This document shows, one piece after another, positions 8,361 through 16,131 of a stretch of 46,813 nucleotides of DNA (within the stretch, counting starts at the first letter, position 1; the number at the start of each line of letters is the position of its first letter). The stretch lies in NCBI GenBank assembly GCA_028876365.1, contig JAGWRZ010000052.1:1-46813 (forward strand), written 5' to 3'. Made by a program: the position numbers and the translations under genes. This DNA comes from Acidobacteriota bacterium (GTDB lineage Bacteria; Actinomycetota; Thermoleophilia; Gaiellales; Gaiellaceae). A model generated the notes under the pieces. That model did no database searches. It was not told the DNA's origin and worked only from the letters and a program-made list of their open reading frames with translations.

Positions 8361-9002
8361 ATGCCGATCGGTGCGGTCGTCTTCGACTTCAACGGCACGC
8401 TCTCCGACGACGAGCCGGTGCTCTGCGAGATCTTCATGCACCTCTTCGCCGAGCACGGCAAGCCGATGTCAGCCCAGGAGTACTTCGACCGGCTGGCCGG
8501 GCTCTCCGACCCCGAGATTGTTCGCACGTGGCTGGGGAACGACCATCCCGACGTGCAGGCGGTCATCGACGAGCGGGTGGATCGCTATCGCGCGGCGGTC
8601 GCCGGCGGCTCGACGGTGCACGAGCACACGCGCGAGGCGGTCCGGCATGCGGCCGAGCGCGTCCCGCTCGCGATCTGCTCGGGCGCGGCACGCGCCGAGA
8701 TCGAGCCCGTCGTCGAGGCCGCCGGCCTCCTCTCCTCCTTCCGCACGATCGTCAGCTCCGACGACGTCATCCAGGGGAAGCCGCACCCGGAGGGCTACGT
8801 GAAGACGCTCGCCGTCCTCGGGGTCCATCCCGCGGACGCTCTCGTCTTCGAGGACACCGAGGCGGGCATCGCGTCGGCCCGGGACGCCGGCGCCGGACGG
8901 GTGCTCGCGCTGCGCGGCACGCTCGAGCCGCACCGGCTCGCCGGCGCGGACGAGCTGATCGACCGCATCGACGCCGATCTCATCCGCCGATGCTTGTCAT
9001 AG
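8361..9002 (+). CDS. HAD-superfamily hydrolase (beta-phosphoglucomutase-like)
   Basis: 213 aa. HAD motifs appear in order: VVFDFNGTL at residues 6-14, ICSGA near 114 (motif II), GKPHPEGYVK (motif III Lys) and FEDTEAGIASA (motif IV acids), with an alpha-helical cap between motifs I and II. The nucleophile Asp9 is present, but the usual acid/base Asp two residues later is Asn11. The family hydrolyses or transfers phosphate on small metabolites. The gene overlaps the following phosphodiesterase by 13 bases, so the two are probably co-expressed. This hints at a role in phospholipid or phosphosugar turnover, which is inference. Confidence 0.82.
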   Translation: MPIGAVVFDFNGTLSDDEPVLCEIFMHLFAEHGKPMSAQEYFDRLAGLSDPEIVRTWLGNDHPDVQAVIDERVDRYRAAVAGGSTVHEHTREAVRHAAERVPLAICSGAARAEIEPVVEAAGLLSSFRTIVSSDDVIQGKPHPEGYVKTLAVLGVHPADALVFEDTEAGIASARDAGAGRVLALRGTLEPHRLAGADELIDRIDADLIRRCLS

Positions 9003-9601
9003 CGCACCGCGGCGCGTCGTCGGAGCGGCCCGAGAACACGCTCGCCGCCTTCGAGCGCGCAATCGAGCTCGGGGTCGAGTGGATCGAGTTCGACGTGCAT
9101 GCCGATGCCGGGGGACGCCTGGTCGTCACCCACGACAAGCCGGTCTCGAACCGCGCCTACCCGATGCTGGAGGAAGCGCTCGAGCTCATGCGCGGCCGCG
9201 CCGGCGCGATGGTGGAGCTGAAGTCGCCGGTGCGCTACCGCCAGCACGCGGTGGTCGCGCGCACCGTCCGCCTGCTCGGGCCGGACGATGCGATCGTCTC
9301 GTTTCAGCGACCCGCGCTCGAGGAGGCACGCGCGCTTCGGCCCGGCGTGCGGACGGTGCAGCATGTCGGTTTCGGCACCTCCATCCGCGCCGCGCGGGAA
9401 GCGTGGGCCGCCGGCTTCGCCGAGAGCCGCGCCACCGGCCGCGGCCTCGCCGCCGCCCGAAGGCTCGGCCTCGTTCCCCTCGTCTACACGGTGAACGAGC
9501 CGGCGCGGATGCGCGCCCTCGACACGCTCGGCGCTGGCGGCATCTTCACCGATCGGCCGGACCTGGCTCTTCGCCTATTTCCGGTAGCGCCTCCTCGGTG
9601 A
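8990..9601 (+). CDS. Glycerophosphodiester phosphodiesterase
   Basis: 203 aa, short but complete for bacterial cytoplasmic GDPD. It opens MLVIAHRGASSERPENTLAAF, which carries the catalytic HRG and the metal-binding ENT. EFDVHADAGGRLVVTHD provides the acidic pair and second His, MVELKSP the next acidic residue, and VYTVNEPARM and GIFTDRPDL the C-terminal signatures. No signal peptide is present, so it acts in the cytoplasm on glycerophosphodiesters, giving sn-glycerol-3-phosphate and an alcohol such as choline or ethanolamine. It overlaps the HAD gene by 13 bases, and its 3' end overlaps the convergent ABC ATPase by 56 bases. A glycerol-3-phosphate dehydrogenase lies 5 kb away. Confidence 0.88.
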   Translation: MLVIAHRGASSERPENTLAAFERAIELGVEWIEFDVHADAGGRLVVTHDKPVSNRAYPMLEEALELMRGRAGAMVELKSPVRYRQHAVVARTVRLLGPDDAIVSFQRPALEEARALRPGVRTVQHVGFGTSIRAAREAWAAGFAESRATGRGLAAARRLGLVPLVYTVNEPARMRALDTLGAGGIFTDRPDLALRLFPVAPPR

Positions 9602-10655
9602 GATCGAGCAGGCGCGCCTCGTCCGAGGGAAGCGACGCGTCCACCTTCGATCCGGGCGGGAGCGCGGCCGCACGCGCGGTCGGCATGTCGGCGATCAGGC
9701 TCGCTTCGCCGCTCAGGATGCGCAGGCGGGTGACCGGTCCGAGGAACGTGTGCGTCAGCACCTCACCGGTGAGCGTGTTCCCGCCGGCGCCGTTCGCGGC
9801 CGCGACCTGAACCGTCTCCGGCCGCACGAGCACGAGCACGCGCGCTCCGCGCGGCTTGCCGCGCGCCGCCTCGACCGTGATCGTCCTTCCACCCGTGTCG
9901 ACGGTGCCCGCGCCCGGGTCGACGACGGTGCCCTCGAGCCGGTTCATCGTGCCGATGAACTCTGCGACGAAGGGCGTCGCAGGCGCGCTGTACATCTCCG
10001 CCGGCGCGCCCATCTGCTCGATGCGCCCGCGGTACATGACGGCCACGTGGTCCGAGACCGACAGCGCCTCCTCCTGGTCGTGCGTCACGTACAGGGTCGT
10101 GATCCCGAGCTCGAGCTGGATGCGGCGGATCTCCTCGCGCAGCTGCACGCGCACCTTCGCATCGAGCGCCGAGAGCGGCTCGTCGAGGAGGAGGACGCGC
10201 GGTTCGATCGCGAGCGCGCGGGCGAGCGCGACGCGCTGCTGCATGCCGCCCGACAGCTGGTGCGGATAGCGGTCGCCCGCGTGGGCGAGCCCGACGAGCT
10301 CGAGCAGGTCGTCGACCCGCTTCCGCCGGTCCGGTTTGTCTTGTCCTCGGACGCGGAGGCCGAACTCGACGTTCTGTCGCGCCGTCATGTTCGGGAAGAG
10401 CGAGTACGCCTGGAAGACCATTCCCATGTCCCGCTTGTTGGGCGCGACGCGCGTCACGTCCTTCCCGTCGACGACGATGGTCCCCGCGTCGGGCCGGTCG
10501 AAGCCGGCGACGAGCCTCAGGGCCGTCGTCTTGCCGCACCCGGACGGGCCGAGGAGGGAGAGGAACTCCCCCTCGCCGAGGCTGATGTCGATCCCGTCGA
10601 GCGCCTTCACCGTCCCGAAGTCGCGCTCGAGACCCTGCAGCTCCAGGTACGGCAT
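9546..10655 (-). CDS. ABC transporter ATP-binding protein (polyamine/iron/phosphonate importer type)
   Basis: 369 aa. Walker A GPSGCGKTT, Q-loop MVFQAYSLFPNMTA, signature LSGGMQQRVALARAL, Walker B VLLLDEPLSALD and H-loop TLYVTHDQEEAL fill residues 1-240. The C-terminal 120 residues form a TOBE/OB-type regulatory domain, as in PotA and FbpC. The ATG at 10655 overlaps the stop of the upstream permease by one base (TGATG). Energises the transporter encoded by the three upstream genes at the inner face of the membrane. Confidence 0.92.
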   Translation of the reverse strand: MPYLELQGLERDFGTVKALDGIDISLGEGEFLSLLGPSGCGKTTALRLVAGFDRPDAGTIVVDGKDVTRVAPNKRDMGMVFQAYSLFPNMTARQNVEFGLRVRGQDKPDRRKRVDDLLELVGLAHAGDRYPHQLSGGMQQRVALARALAIEPRVLLLDEPLSALDAKVRVQLREEIRRIQLELGITTLYVTHDQEEALSVSDHVAVMYRGRIEQMGAPAEMYSAPATPFVAEFIGTMNRLEGTVVDPGAGTVDTGGRTITVEAARGKPRGARVLVLVRPETVQVAAANGAGGNTLTGEVLTHTFLGPVTRLRILSGEASLIADMPTARAAALPPGSKVDASLPSDEARLLDLTEEALPEIGEEPGPADR

Positions 10656-11458
10656 CAGCGGGCTCCTCCGATGAATGCGGCGCGCTGGCCGCGTTTGCGT
10701 CCGATGAAGAGCAGCGACAGCATCGCCGCCCAGGTGATGCCGAAGCTCACGAGCGTCGTCGCGCCCGCCGCGTACGCCTGCGTCTCGTTCACGTATTGAA
10801 GGTAGATCGGGAAGGTGTGGAAAAGAGACAGGTTCGCGATCGTGAACTCGCCGAGCACGATCGCCAGCGTGAGGAACGAGCCTGCGAGCGCTGCCGCCCG
10901 GATGTTCGGGAGGATCACGGTCAGAAGCGTCCGCGGCCAGCTCGCGCCGAGGCTCTGCGACGCCTCGGTCAGCGTGTGCACGTCGATGGCGCGGAAGCCC
11001 GAATCGAGGGAGAAGAACATGTACGGGAACGCGAGGATGACGTACGCCGCGACGAGAAAGCCCCACGGCTGCCCGTAGAACCACGTGGGCGAGCCCTTGT
11101 AGAAGTTGAGGAGGCCGACGACGAGGACGATCGGCGGCACGACGAACGGGATCAGAGCCATGAACGCGAGCACCGCGCGCAGCTTCGGCACCTTCAGGTG
11201 CACCCAGTAGACCGTCGGCACGAAGATCACGAGGCTGACGGCGATCGTCTCGAGGGCGAGCTCGACCGAGAGCTTCAGCGTCTGCCAGAACTCACTGTTG
11301 TGGATGACCCACGTGTACGACGCGACCGTGCAGCAATGCCCCGTCTGCAGCTGACGCAGGCTGAAGAGGAACGTCGCGAGCAGCGGGAGCAGGAAGTAGG
11401 CGGCGCCGAGCAGCAGCCACACGGCCGCCGACGGAGCGATGCGGCGGCGCGTTCTCAC
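10655..11458 (-). CDS. ABC transporter permease, second subunit (PotC-like)
   Basis: 267 aa from a GTG at 11458 that overlaps the previous stop (GTGA). Six hydrophobic helices are visible. The EAA loop reads EASQSLGASWPRTLLTVILPNI near residue 170, the coupling-helix motif of importer permeases. The Arg-rich N-terminus (RTRRR) suits a cytoplasmic end. It forms a heterodimer with the next upstream permease. The very long open frame to 13735 upstream is a frame artefact through the permease and binding-protein genes. Confidence 0.88.
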   Translation of the reverse strand: MRTRRRIAPSAAVWLLLGAAYFLLPLLATFLFSLRQLQTGHCCTVASYTWVIHNSEFWQTLKLSVELALETIAVSLVIFVPTVYWVHLKVPKLRAVLAFMALIPFVVPPIVLVVGLLNFYKGSPTWFYGQPWGFLVAAYVILAFPYMFFSLDSGFRAIDVHTLTEASQSLGASWPRTLLTVILPNIRAAALAGSFLTLAIVLGEFTIANLSLFHTFPIYLQYVNETQAYAAGATTLVSFGITWAAMLSLLFIGRKRGQRAAFIGGAR

Positions 11459-12351
11459 TTCGCCCACCTGGCCGCCCGCCGCTGCAGCGGGATGTACAGG
11501 AGCATCATCGCCACGAGGACGACGAACATCCCGAGCGCGAGCGCCTGTCCGAGATGTGGGTTGTTGAAGACGTTGCCGGTGTAGTAGGCGCCGATCACCA
11601 CCGGGACGATGTAGACGTTCCCGTTCGTGAGCGAGTAGGCAGTCGCGTACGCGGCGAAGGCGTTGCCGAAGAGCAGGATGAGGGCGCCGAGCACGGACGG
11701 CATCAGCACCGGCAGCCCGATGTGACGCCAGAACTGCCACGCGTTCGCGCCCAGGTTGGACGCCGCCTCGCGCCATTCGCGTCTCAGCCCGTCGATCGCC
11801 GGGGCGATGACGAGCACCATGAGGGGAATCTGGAAGTAGAGGTAGACGATCTCGACGCCCGTCTTCGTGAAGAGATCGGCGCCCTGCCAGACGTTGAGGT
11901 GGAGCTGGTTGTGCATGAACTGCGTTGCGATCCCGATCGTCCCGATCGTCGCGATGAACGCGAACGCGAGCGGGATGCCGCCGAAGTTCGCGGCGACGCC
12001 CGAGAAGGTCGTGAGCAGCGAGCGGATCCAGCGCGGCGTCCCGTCGCGGATCGCCGCGTAGGCGAGCGCCAGCCCGATCGCCCCCCCGAGGAGCGCCGTC
12101 ACTCCGCTGATCTCGATGCTTTCGCGGTACGCCTGGATGTACGGCTGGTGGACGAGCTGCGAGACGTTCGAGGTCGTCCACCCGCCGTTCGCGCCTTTGA
12201 ACGCGCCGATGAGCACCTCGCCCGCCGGCAGGAAGAGGAACAGGAGCGTGTACGCGAAGAAGGGGAGCGTCCCGATCCACGCGAGCGAGAAGCGCCTCCG
12301 GCCGGACGCGACGTCCGGCCGGAGGGCCCCGGGTACAGCTTCCGACGTGAT
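11455..12351 (-). CDS. ABC transporter permease, first subunit (PotB-like); start codon unclear
   Basis: The EAA loop EAASNLGANAWQFWRHIGLPVL and several helices identify an importer permease. The first usual start codon is GTG at 12216, giving 253 aa. Upstream in the same frame, however, the sequence encodes RRRFSLAWIGTLPFFAYTLL, a convincing first membrane helix, and the frame stays open to the stop of the binding-protein gene at 12357. No ATG, GTG or TTG occurs in that stretch. An ATC at 12351 sits where an initiator would give (M)TSEAVPGAL and has a GGGGG run eight bases upstream. I annotate from it with low confidence in the start. A 31-base palindrome lies in the early coding part. Confidence 0.8.
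   Translation of the reverse strand: MTSEAVPGALRPDVASGRRRFSLAWIGTLPFFAYTLLFLFLPAGEVLIGAFKGANGGWTTSNVSQLVHQPYIQAYRESIEISGVTALLGGAIGLALAYAAIRDGTPRWIRSLLTTFSGVAANFGGIPLAFAFIATIGTIGIATQFMHNQLHLNVWQGADLFTKTGVEIVYLYFQIPLMVLVIAPAIDGLRREWREAASNLGANAWQFWRHIGLPVLMPSVLGALILLFGNAFAAYATAYSLTNGNVYIVPVVIGAYYTGNVFNNPHLGQALALGMFVVLVAMMLLYIPLQRRAARWAK
12295..12325 (-). promoter_or_regulatory. Perfect intercistronic stem-loop between binding protein and permease
   Basis: Arms CCTCCGGCCGGACG (12295-12308) and CGTCCGGCCGGAGG (12312-12325) are exact reverse complements around a three-base loop. It lies 29 bases past the binding-protein stop. No T-run follows, so I favour an mRNA-stabilising or attenuating hairpin that sets binding-protein excess over the permeases. 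A similar one occurs at 28166-28197 in the sugar operon. Confidence 0.6.
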
Positions 12352-12354
12352 GGG

Positions 12355-13545
12355 CTACGCCCCCATTTTCGCCGGCCAGTCGGTGGCGATCTTCGCCTTC
12401 GCGGCCGTCTGCTGGCCGTTGCTCGCGAACTTGATCTTCGCGTACAGGCTCGCCGCCGGCAGCGCCGCGAGCAGCGACTGCGGGATCACCTTGCGCGTGG
12501 ACAGATCCTGGAAGCGCGCAGGATGCGAGTATCCCTTCAGCCAGATGATCTGGCCCTGGTCGGAGTAGAGGAACTCCTCCCACAGGCGCGCCGCCCACGG
12601 GTGCGGCGCGGTGGCGTTGATCGCCTGGCAGTAGTAGGCGCCGTAGACGCCGTCCGCCGGGATCGTCACCTTCCAGTTCGCCGCGGGGAACTCCTTGACG
12701 TAGCCGAGGTTCAGGTAGTCCCAGTCGATCGAGATCGGCGTCTGGCCCGACGCGACCGTCTGCGGCGACGAGTCGACGGGAAGCCAGTTGCCGGCGCTCT
12801 TGAGCTTCGCGAAGAAGTCGATGCCCGGACCGACGTCGTTCAGCGAGCCTCCGTTCGCGAGCGCCGCCGCGAACACCCCCGCAACGGCGGAGCCGGCGGT
12901 GAGCGGGCTTCCGTTCATCGCGACCTGGCCCTTGTAGTCCGGCTTCAACAGATCCTGGAACGTCTTCGGCGGCGTCTTGACGAGGCTCGCGTTGTAGCCG
13001 ATCGACACGGCCCCGTAGTAGTCGCCCGTCCAGTAGCCGCGCGTGTCCTTCATGAAGCGCGGGATCGTGCTGAACTCGCTGACGAAGTACTTCGCGAACA
13101 GCCCCTGGGCGGTGCCGGCGATCGCGAAGGCCGGGCCGTCGTCGACAGCGTCCGGCGCCCGCGGGTCGCCCTTGAGGGAGGCGACCGCCTGGTTCTCCTG
13201 CGCCGAGCTGTCGTCGGGGTTCGCGTTGTTGATGGAGATGCCGTACTTCTTCGTGAACGTCGAGAGCATCTCGCCGTAGTTCGCCCAGTCCGGCGGAAGC
13301 GCGATCGTGTTGAGATGGCCCTCCTTCTTGGCCTGCGCGATCATCTCCTTCATGTTGAAGCCGCGGCCCTTCAGGGGCGGCGCCACGCGAATGCCGCGCT
13401 CGCGGGCCCACGCGAGGCCTGGGCTCGAGAGAACGGTCAGGCCGGCGGCGGCGGCGACGCTGCGCTTCAGCATCGACGACCGGCTCATCCCTTCCTCGTA
13501 CAGCTTGCGCCAGAACTCGAGCTCTTGCGCTTCGTGATCCTCCAT
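12355..13545 (-). CDS. ABC transporter substrate-binding protein (spermidine/putrescine/iron type)
   Basis: 396 aa. The N-terminus has about 24 polar residues, then SRSSMLKRSVAAAAG and a hydrophobic run ending LAWA. This looks like a Tat-type leader in which the second Arg of the pair is Ser. The mature part has the two-lobed binding-protein pattern (SBP_bac_8-like): NTIALPPDWANYGEML, TFQDLLKPDYKGQVA and ISIDWDYLN. Ligand unknown; this cluster includes binders of polyamines, ferric iron and aminoethylphosphonate. GGGAGG stands just before the ATG. First gene of a four-gene operon with two permeases and the ATPase. Confidence 0.85.
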   Translation of the reverse strand: MEDHEAQELEFWRKLYEEGMSRSSMLKRSVAAAAGLTVLSSPGLAWARERGIRVAPPLKGRGFNMKEMIAQAKKEGHLNTIALPPDWANYGEMLSTFTKKYGISINNANPDDSSAQENQAVASLKGDPRAPDAVDDGPAFAIAGTAQGLFAKYFVSEFSTIPRFMKDTRGYWTGDYYGAVSIGYNASLVKTPPKTFQDLLKPDYKGQVAMNGSPLTAGSAVAGVFAAALANGGSLNDVGPGIDFFAKLKSAGNWLPVDSSPQTVASGQTPISIDWDYLNLGYVKEFPAANWKVTIPADGVYGAYYCQAINATAPHPWAARLWEEFLYSDQGQIIWLKGYSHPARFQDLSTRKVIPQSLLAALPAASLYAKIKFASNGQQTAAKAKIATDWPAKMGA

Positions 13546-13579
13546 CTGCCCTCCCGGGATGGAATTGTGAATGACCGGT

Positions 13580-13608
13580 AGCTAACACGTACGGACGGAG
13601 GTATTCAA
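13580..13608 (-). promoter_or_regulatory. Promoter of the polyamine-type ABC operon
   Basis: On the minus strand TTGAAT (plus 13603-13608) and TTAGCT (plus 13580-13585) are separated by 17 bases, a good sigma-70-type match. It would give a short leader with GGGAGG before the ATG at 13545. Confidence 0.5.
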
Positions 13609-13633
13609 TCCCTGATGCCACTCCGTAACGGGA

Positions 13634-13646
13634 TAGGCTCGGCCCT
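13634..13646 (+). promoter_or_regulatory. Candidate leaderless -10 for the PHP/glpD pair
   Basis: TAGGCT (13634-13639) is followed by seven bases and the GTG at 13647. No Shine-Dalgarno sequence is seen. Confidence 0.4.
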
Positions 13647-14573
13647 GTGACCGGGTTCGATGCCGACGGCGTCTGGCTGCGCTGCGCGCTGCATGCGCAC
13701 ACGACCAATTCCGACGGCGATCTGCCTCCTGACAAGCTCGTCCGCCACTATGCATGGGCCGGGTACGACGTCCTGGCGATCACCGATCACTGGGTGCGAA
13801 CGGCGGAGCGCTCGACGCGCGAGACGCTCGTCATCCCCTCGGTCGAGCTGAACGCCCAGTGCGGTGGGCCGGAACACGATGCACATGTGCTCGCGCTCGG
13901 GGTCGCGACCGACCCGGTCGCCCCCGAGGACGCATTCGCCCCGCTCGAGGAGGTCGTCGCCTGGATCCTCGAGAACGGCGGCGTCCCCTATCTCGCGCAC
14001 ACGTACTGGAGCGGCCTGCGCACCGAACAATGGGAGTCGTGCCCGGGGCTCCTCGGGATCGAGGTGTGGAACGCGGGCTGCGAGCTCGAGATCGGCCGCG
14101 GCGACTCGACGGTGCACTGGGACGAGGCGCTCGAGCGCGGCCGCGGCTTCTTCGCGCTCGCGACGGACGACTCGCACCATCCGGGCTACGACTCGGGCTT
14201 CGCGTGGACGATGGTGCGGGCGCCGGAGAAAAGTCAGGAGGCGGTGCTGGCCGCGCTGCGCGAGGGGAGCTTCTACGGCTCGACGGGGCCCGAGATCCGC
14301 TCCGTCGAGGTCGACGACGCGGCCGTCGTCGTCGAGTGCAGCCCGGCCGCGAGCGTGACGCTCGTGGCGAGCCGCGCGCGCGGCGCGCGCGCGAACGCCG
14401 GGCGTCTCGGCTATCCGAAGGACTCCCGCATCCTCGCGCGTGACGATCGCGGCCTCATCACCGCCGTCGCGCTCGAGCGGCCGTATGCGGTGCCGTACGG
14501 CCGGATCGAGGTCGCCGACGAGCGCGGCAGGCGCGCATGGACGAATCCCCTGTGGACCGCGACCGCCGGCTAG
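13647..14573 (+). CDS. PHP-domain metal-dependent phosphoesterase (CehA/McbA-like)
   Basis: 308 aa from a GTG. PHP motifs appear in order: ALHAHTTNSDG (motif I) near residue 15, AITDHW (motif II), PSVELNA, PYLAHTYW (motif III) and FALATDDSHH (motif IV), which together supply the His/Asp/Glu metal ligands. The last 90 residues form a beta-rich tail. Family members hydrolyse phosphoesters or related bonds, and the natural substrate is unknown. The 3' end overlaps the glycerol-3-phosphate dehydrogenase gene by 37 bases, so the two are likely co-transcribed. It may remove phosphate from a glycerolipid breakdown product, which is inference. Confidence 0.82.
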   Translation: MTGFDADGVWLRCALHAHTTNSDGDLPPDKLVRHYAWAGYDVLAITDHWVRTAERSTRETLVIPSVELNAQCGGPEHDAHVLALGVATDPVAPEDAFAPLEEVVAWILENGGVPYLAHTYWSGLRTEQWESCPGLLGIEVWNAGCELEIGRGDSTVHWDEALERGRGFFALATDDSHHPGYDSGFAWTMVRAPEKSQEAVLAALREGSFYGSTGPEIRSVEVDDAAVVVECSPAASVTLVASRARGARANAGRLGYPKDSRILARDDRGLITAVALERPYAVPYGRIEVADERGRRAWTNPLWTATAG

Positions 14574-15958
14574 AGGCGCTCGCGTCACGCCGCTTCGACC
14601 TGCTCGTGGTCGGGGGCGGGATCGTCGGCGCGGGCATCGCCGAGGCGGCGAGCGCCCATGGGATGTCGGTCGCGCTCGTGGACAAGGGCGACTTCGCGGG
14701 ATCGACCTCGAGCGCGTCGTCGAAGCTCGTCCACGGCGGTCTCCGCTATCTCCGCCTCGGCGACATCGGCCTCGTGCGGGAGGCACACCACGAGCGACGG
14801 CTGCTGATGCGCATCGTCGCGCCGCACCTCGTGCGCCGGCTCCCGTTCCTCTTCCCCTTGTACGACGACGGGCCCTATCGCCCCTGGTTCGTGCAGACCG
14901 GCATCGTCGTCTACTCCACCCTCGCGCGAGCGAAGCTCAACGGTCTCGTCGACCTCGACCGCGCCCGGCGGATGGTGCCGACGCTCCGCGGCGACGGCCT
15001 GCGCTCGTGCGCGCTGTACGAGGACGCGTGGACGAACGACGCGCGGCTGACGCTCGCCAACCTGCGCGCGGCGGAGGAGCGCGGCGCCGTCGTCCTCAAC
15101 TACGCCGAGCTCACGTCGGTCCGGCCGCTCGAGGTGCGCGCGGACGGCCGCGCGATCGCCGTCGACGCGGCACGCGTCGTCAACGCCGCCGGCCCGTGGG
15201 TCGACCGCGTGAGACGGCTCGAGGACGAGCGCGCGAAGCCGTCGATGCGACTGAGCAAGGGCGCGCACGCTCTCGTCGACGGGGGCGGGGACTGGAGCGC
15301 GGCGCTGACGATCCCGCACGACAAGATCCGCGTCAGCTTCGTCGTCCCGTGGGAGGGGATGCTCCTGCTCGGGACGACGGACACCCTCTTCGACGGCGAG
15401 CCCGAGACGGTCGCCGTGACCGACGAGGACGTCGACCAGATCTTGCGCGAGGCGGCGGTCGCATTCGCGGGCGCCGGCCCGGTCCGCGCGACGTTCTGCG
15501 GGCTGCGCGTGCTTCCGGGCGGGGACGAGGCGACGGCGAACGCACGGCGGGAGACGGTGTTCTCCACCGGGCCGTCGGGGATGGTCAGCGTCGCCGGCGG
15601 CAAGCTGACGACGTATCGGCGCATCGCGCTCGACGCGCTCGACCACCTCGGCGTTCGCGGTCTCTCGCGCAAGCCGCGGCCGCTGCCCGGTGCTGTCGGG
15701 CTCGACCGCATCGCGTGGCCGGTCGAGCTCGACGCGGTCACGCGGGCGCACCTCATCCATCTGTACGGCTCGCTCGCCCCCGACGTGCTCGCCCCCGCTG
15801 CCGACGACCCCTCTCTCCTCGAGCCGCTCGTCCCCGGCCGCCCCGACCTGCGCGCCCAGGCGCTCTACGCGCGCGCCCACGAGTGGGCGCGCACGGACGA
15901 GGACGTCCTCCGCCGCCGCACGACGGGCTGGCTGGCCGGAACCCCCCAGCCCGTCTGA
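14537..15958 (+). CDS. glpD: FAD-dependent glycerol-3-phosphate dehydrogenase
   Basis: 473 aa. FAD-binding LLVVGGGIVGAGIAEAAS is followed by GDFAGSTSSASSKLVHGGLRYL, the GlpD/GlpA signature, then ARVVNAAGPWVDRV and VAGGKLTTYRRIA. The C-terminal 100 residues match the DAO_C cap. It oxidises sn-glycerol-3-phosphate to dihydroxyacetone phosphate and passes electrons to quinone at the membrane face. The ATG at 14537 lies 37 bases inside the PHP gene. The product of the nearby GDPD is its expected substrate. It is shorter than E. coli GlpD (501 aa), but all main motifs are present. Confidence 0.9.
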   Translation: MDESPVDRDRRLEALASRRFDLLVVGGGIVGAGIAEAASAHGMSVALVDKGDFAGSTSSASSKLVHGGLRYLRLGDIGLVREAHHERRLLMRIVAPHLVRRLPFLFPLYDDGPYRPWFVQTGIVVYSTLARAKLNGLVDLDRARRMVPTLRGDGLRSCALYEDAWTNDARLTLANLRAAEERGAVVLNYAELTSVRPLEVRADGRAIAVDAARVVNAAGPWVDRVRRLEDERAKPSMRLSKGAHALVDGGGDWSAALTIPHDKIRVSFVVPWEGMLLLGTTDTLFDGEPETVAVTDEDVDQILREAAVAFAGAGPVRATFCGLRVLPGGDEATANARRETVFSTGPSGMVSVAGGKLTTYRRIALDALDHLGVRGLSRKPRPLPGAVGLDRIAWPVELDAVTRAHLIHLYGSLAPDVLAPAADDPSLLEPLVPGRPDLRAQALYARAHEWARTDEDVLRRRTTGWLAGTPQPV

Positions 15959-15962
15959 GACA

Positions 15963-15980
15963 CGGCCCTGATCCGGGCCG
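15963..15980 (+). terminator. Short GC hairpin after glpD
   Basis: CGGCCC (15963-15968) and GGGCCG (15975-15980) pair around a six-base loop, starting five bases after the TGA. There is no T-run, so termination strength is doubtful. The rest of 15981-16119 holds no gene; a bulged inverted repeat (GTCTCtcggc...gccGAGAC) occurs around 16088-16105. Confidence 0.3.
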
Positions 15981-16119
15981 CGGCAGGCCGGTACCAGGTA
16001 CGCGAACGGCTTCGTCACGAGAACAGCCGCGAGGTCACTGGGGCCGTTCGCCTGACGTCACACTCTCGTATGCGTACCTGCTACCGGTCTCTCGGCTGGC
16101 CGAGACGCGTCCGCCGGTC

Positions 16120-16131
16120 TAGATTCCGGGC
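16120..16131 (+). promoter_or_regulatory. Candidate leaderless -10 for the formate dehydrogenase operon
   Basis: TAGATT (16120-16125), six bases, then the ATG at 16132. No Shine-Dalgarno sequence is present. An imperfect inverted repeat just upstream could bind a regulator. Confidence 0.45.

Noticed and set aside
10655-13735. A 1026-residue minus-strand open frame
   Set aside because: Its last 267 residues are the real permease; the rest is a shifted reading of the binding-protein and first permease genes.
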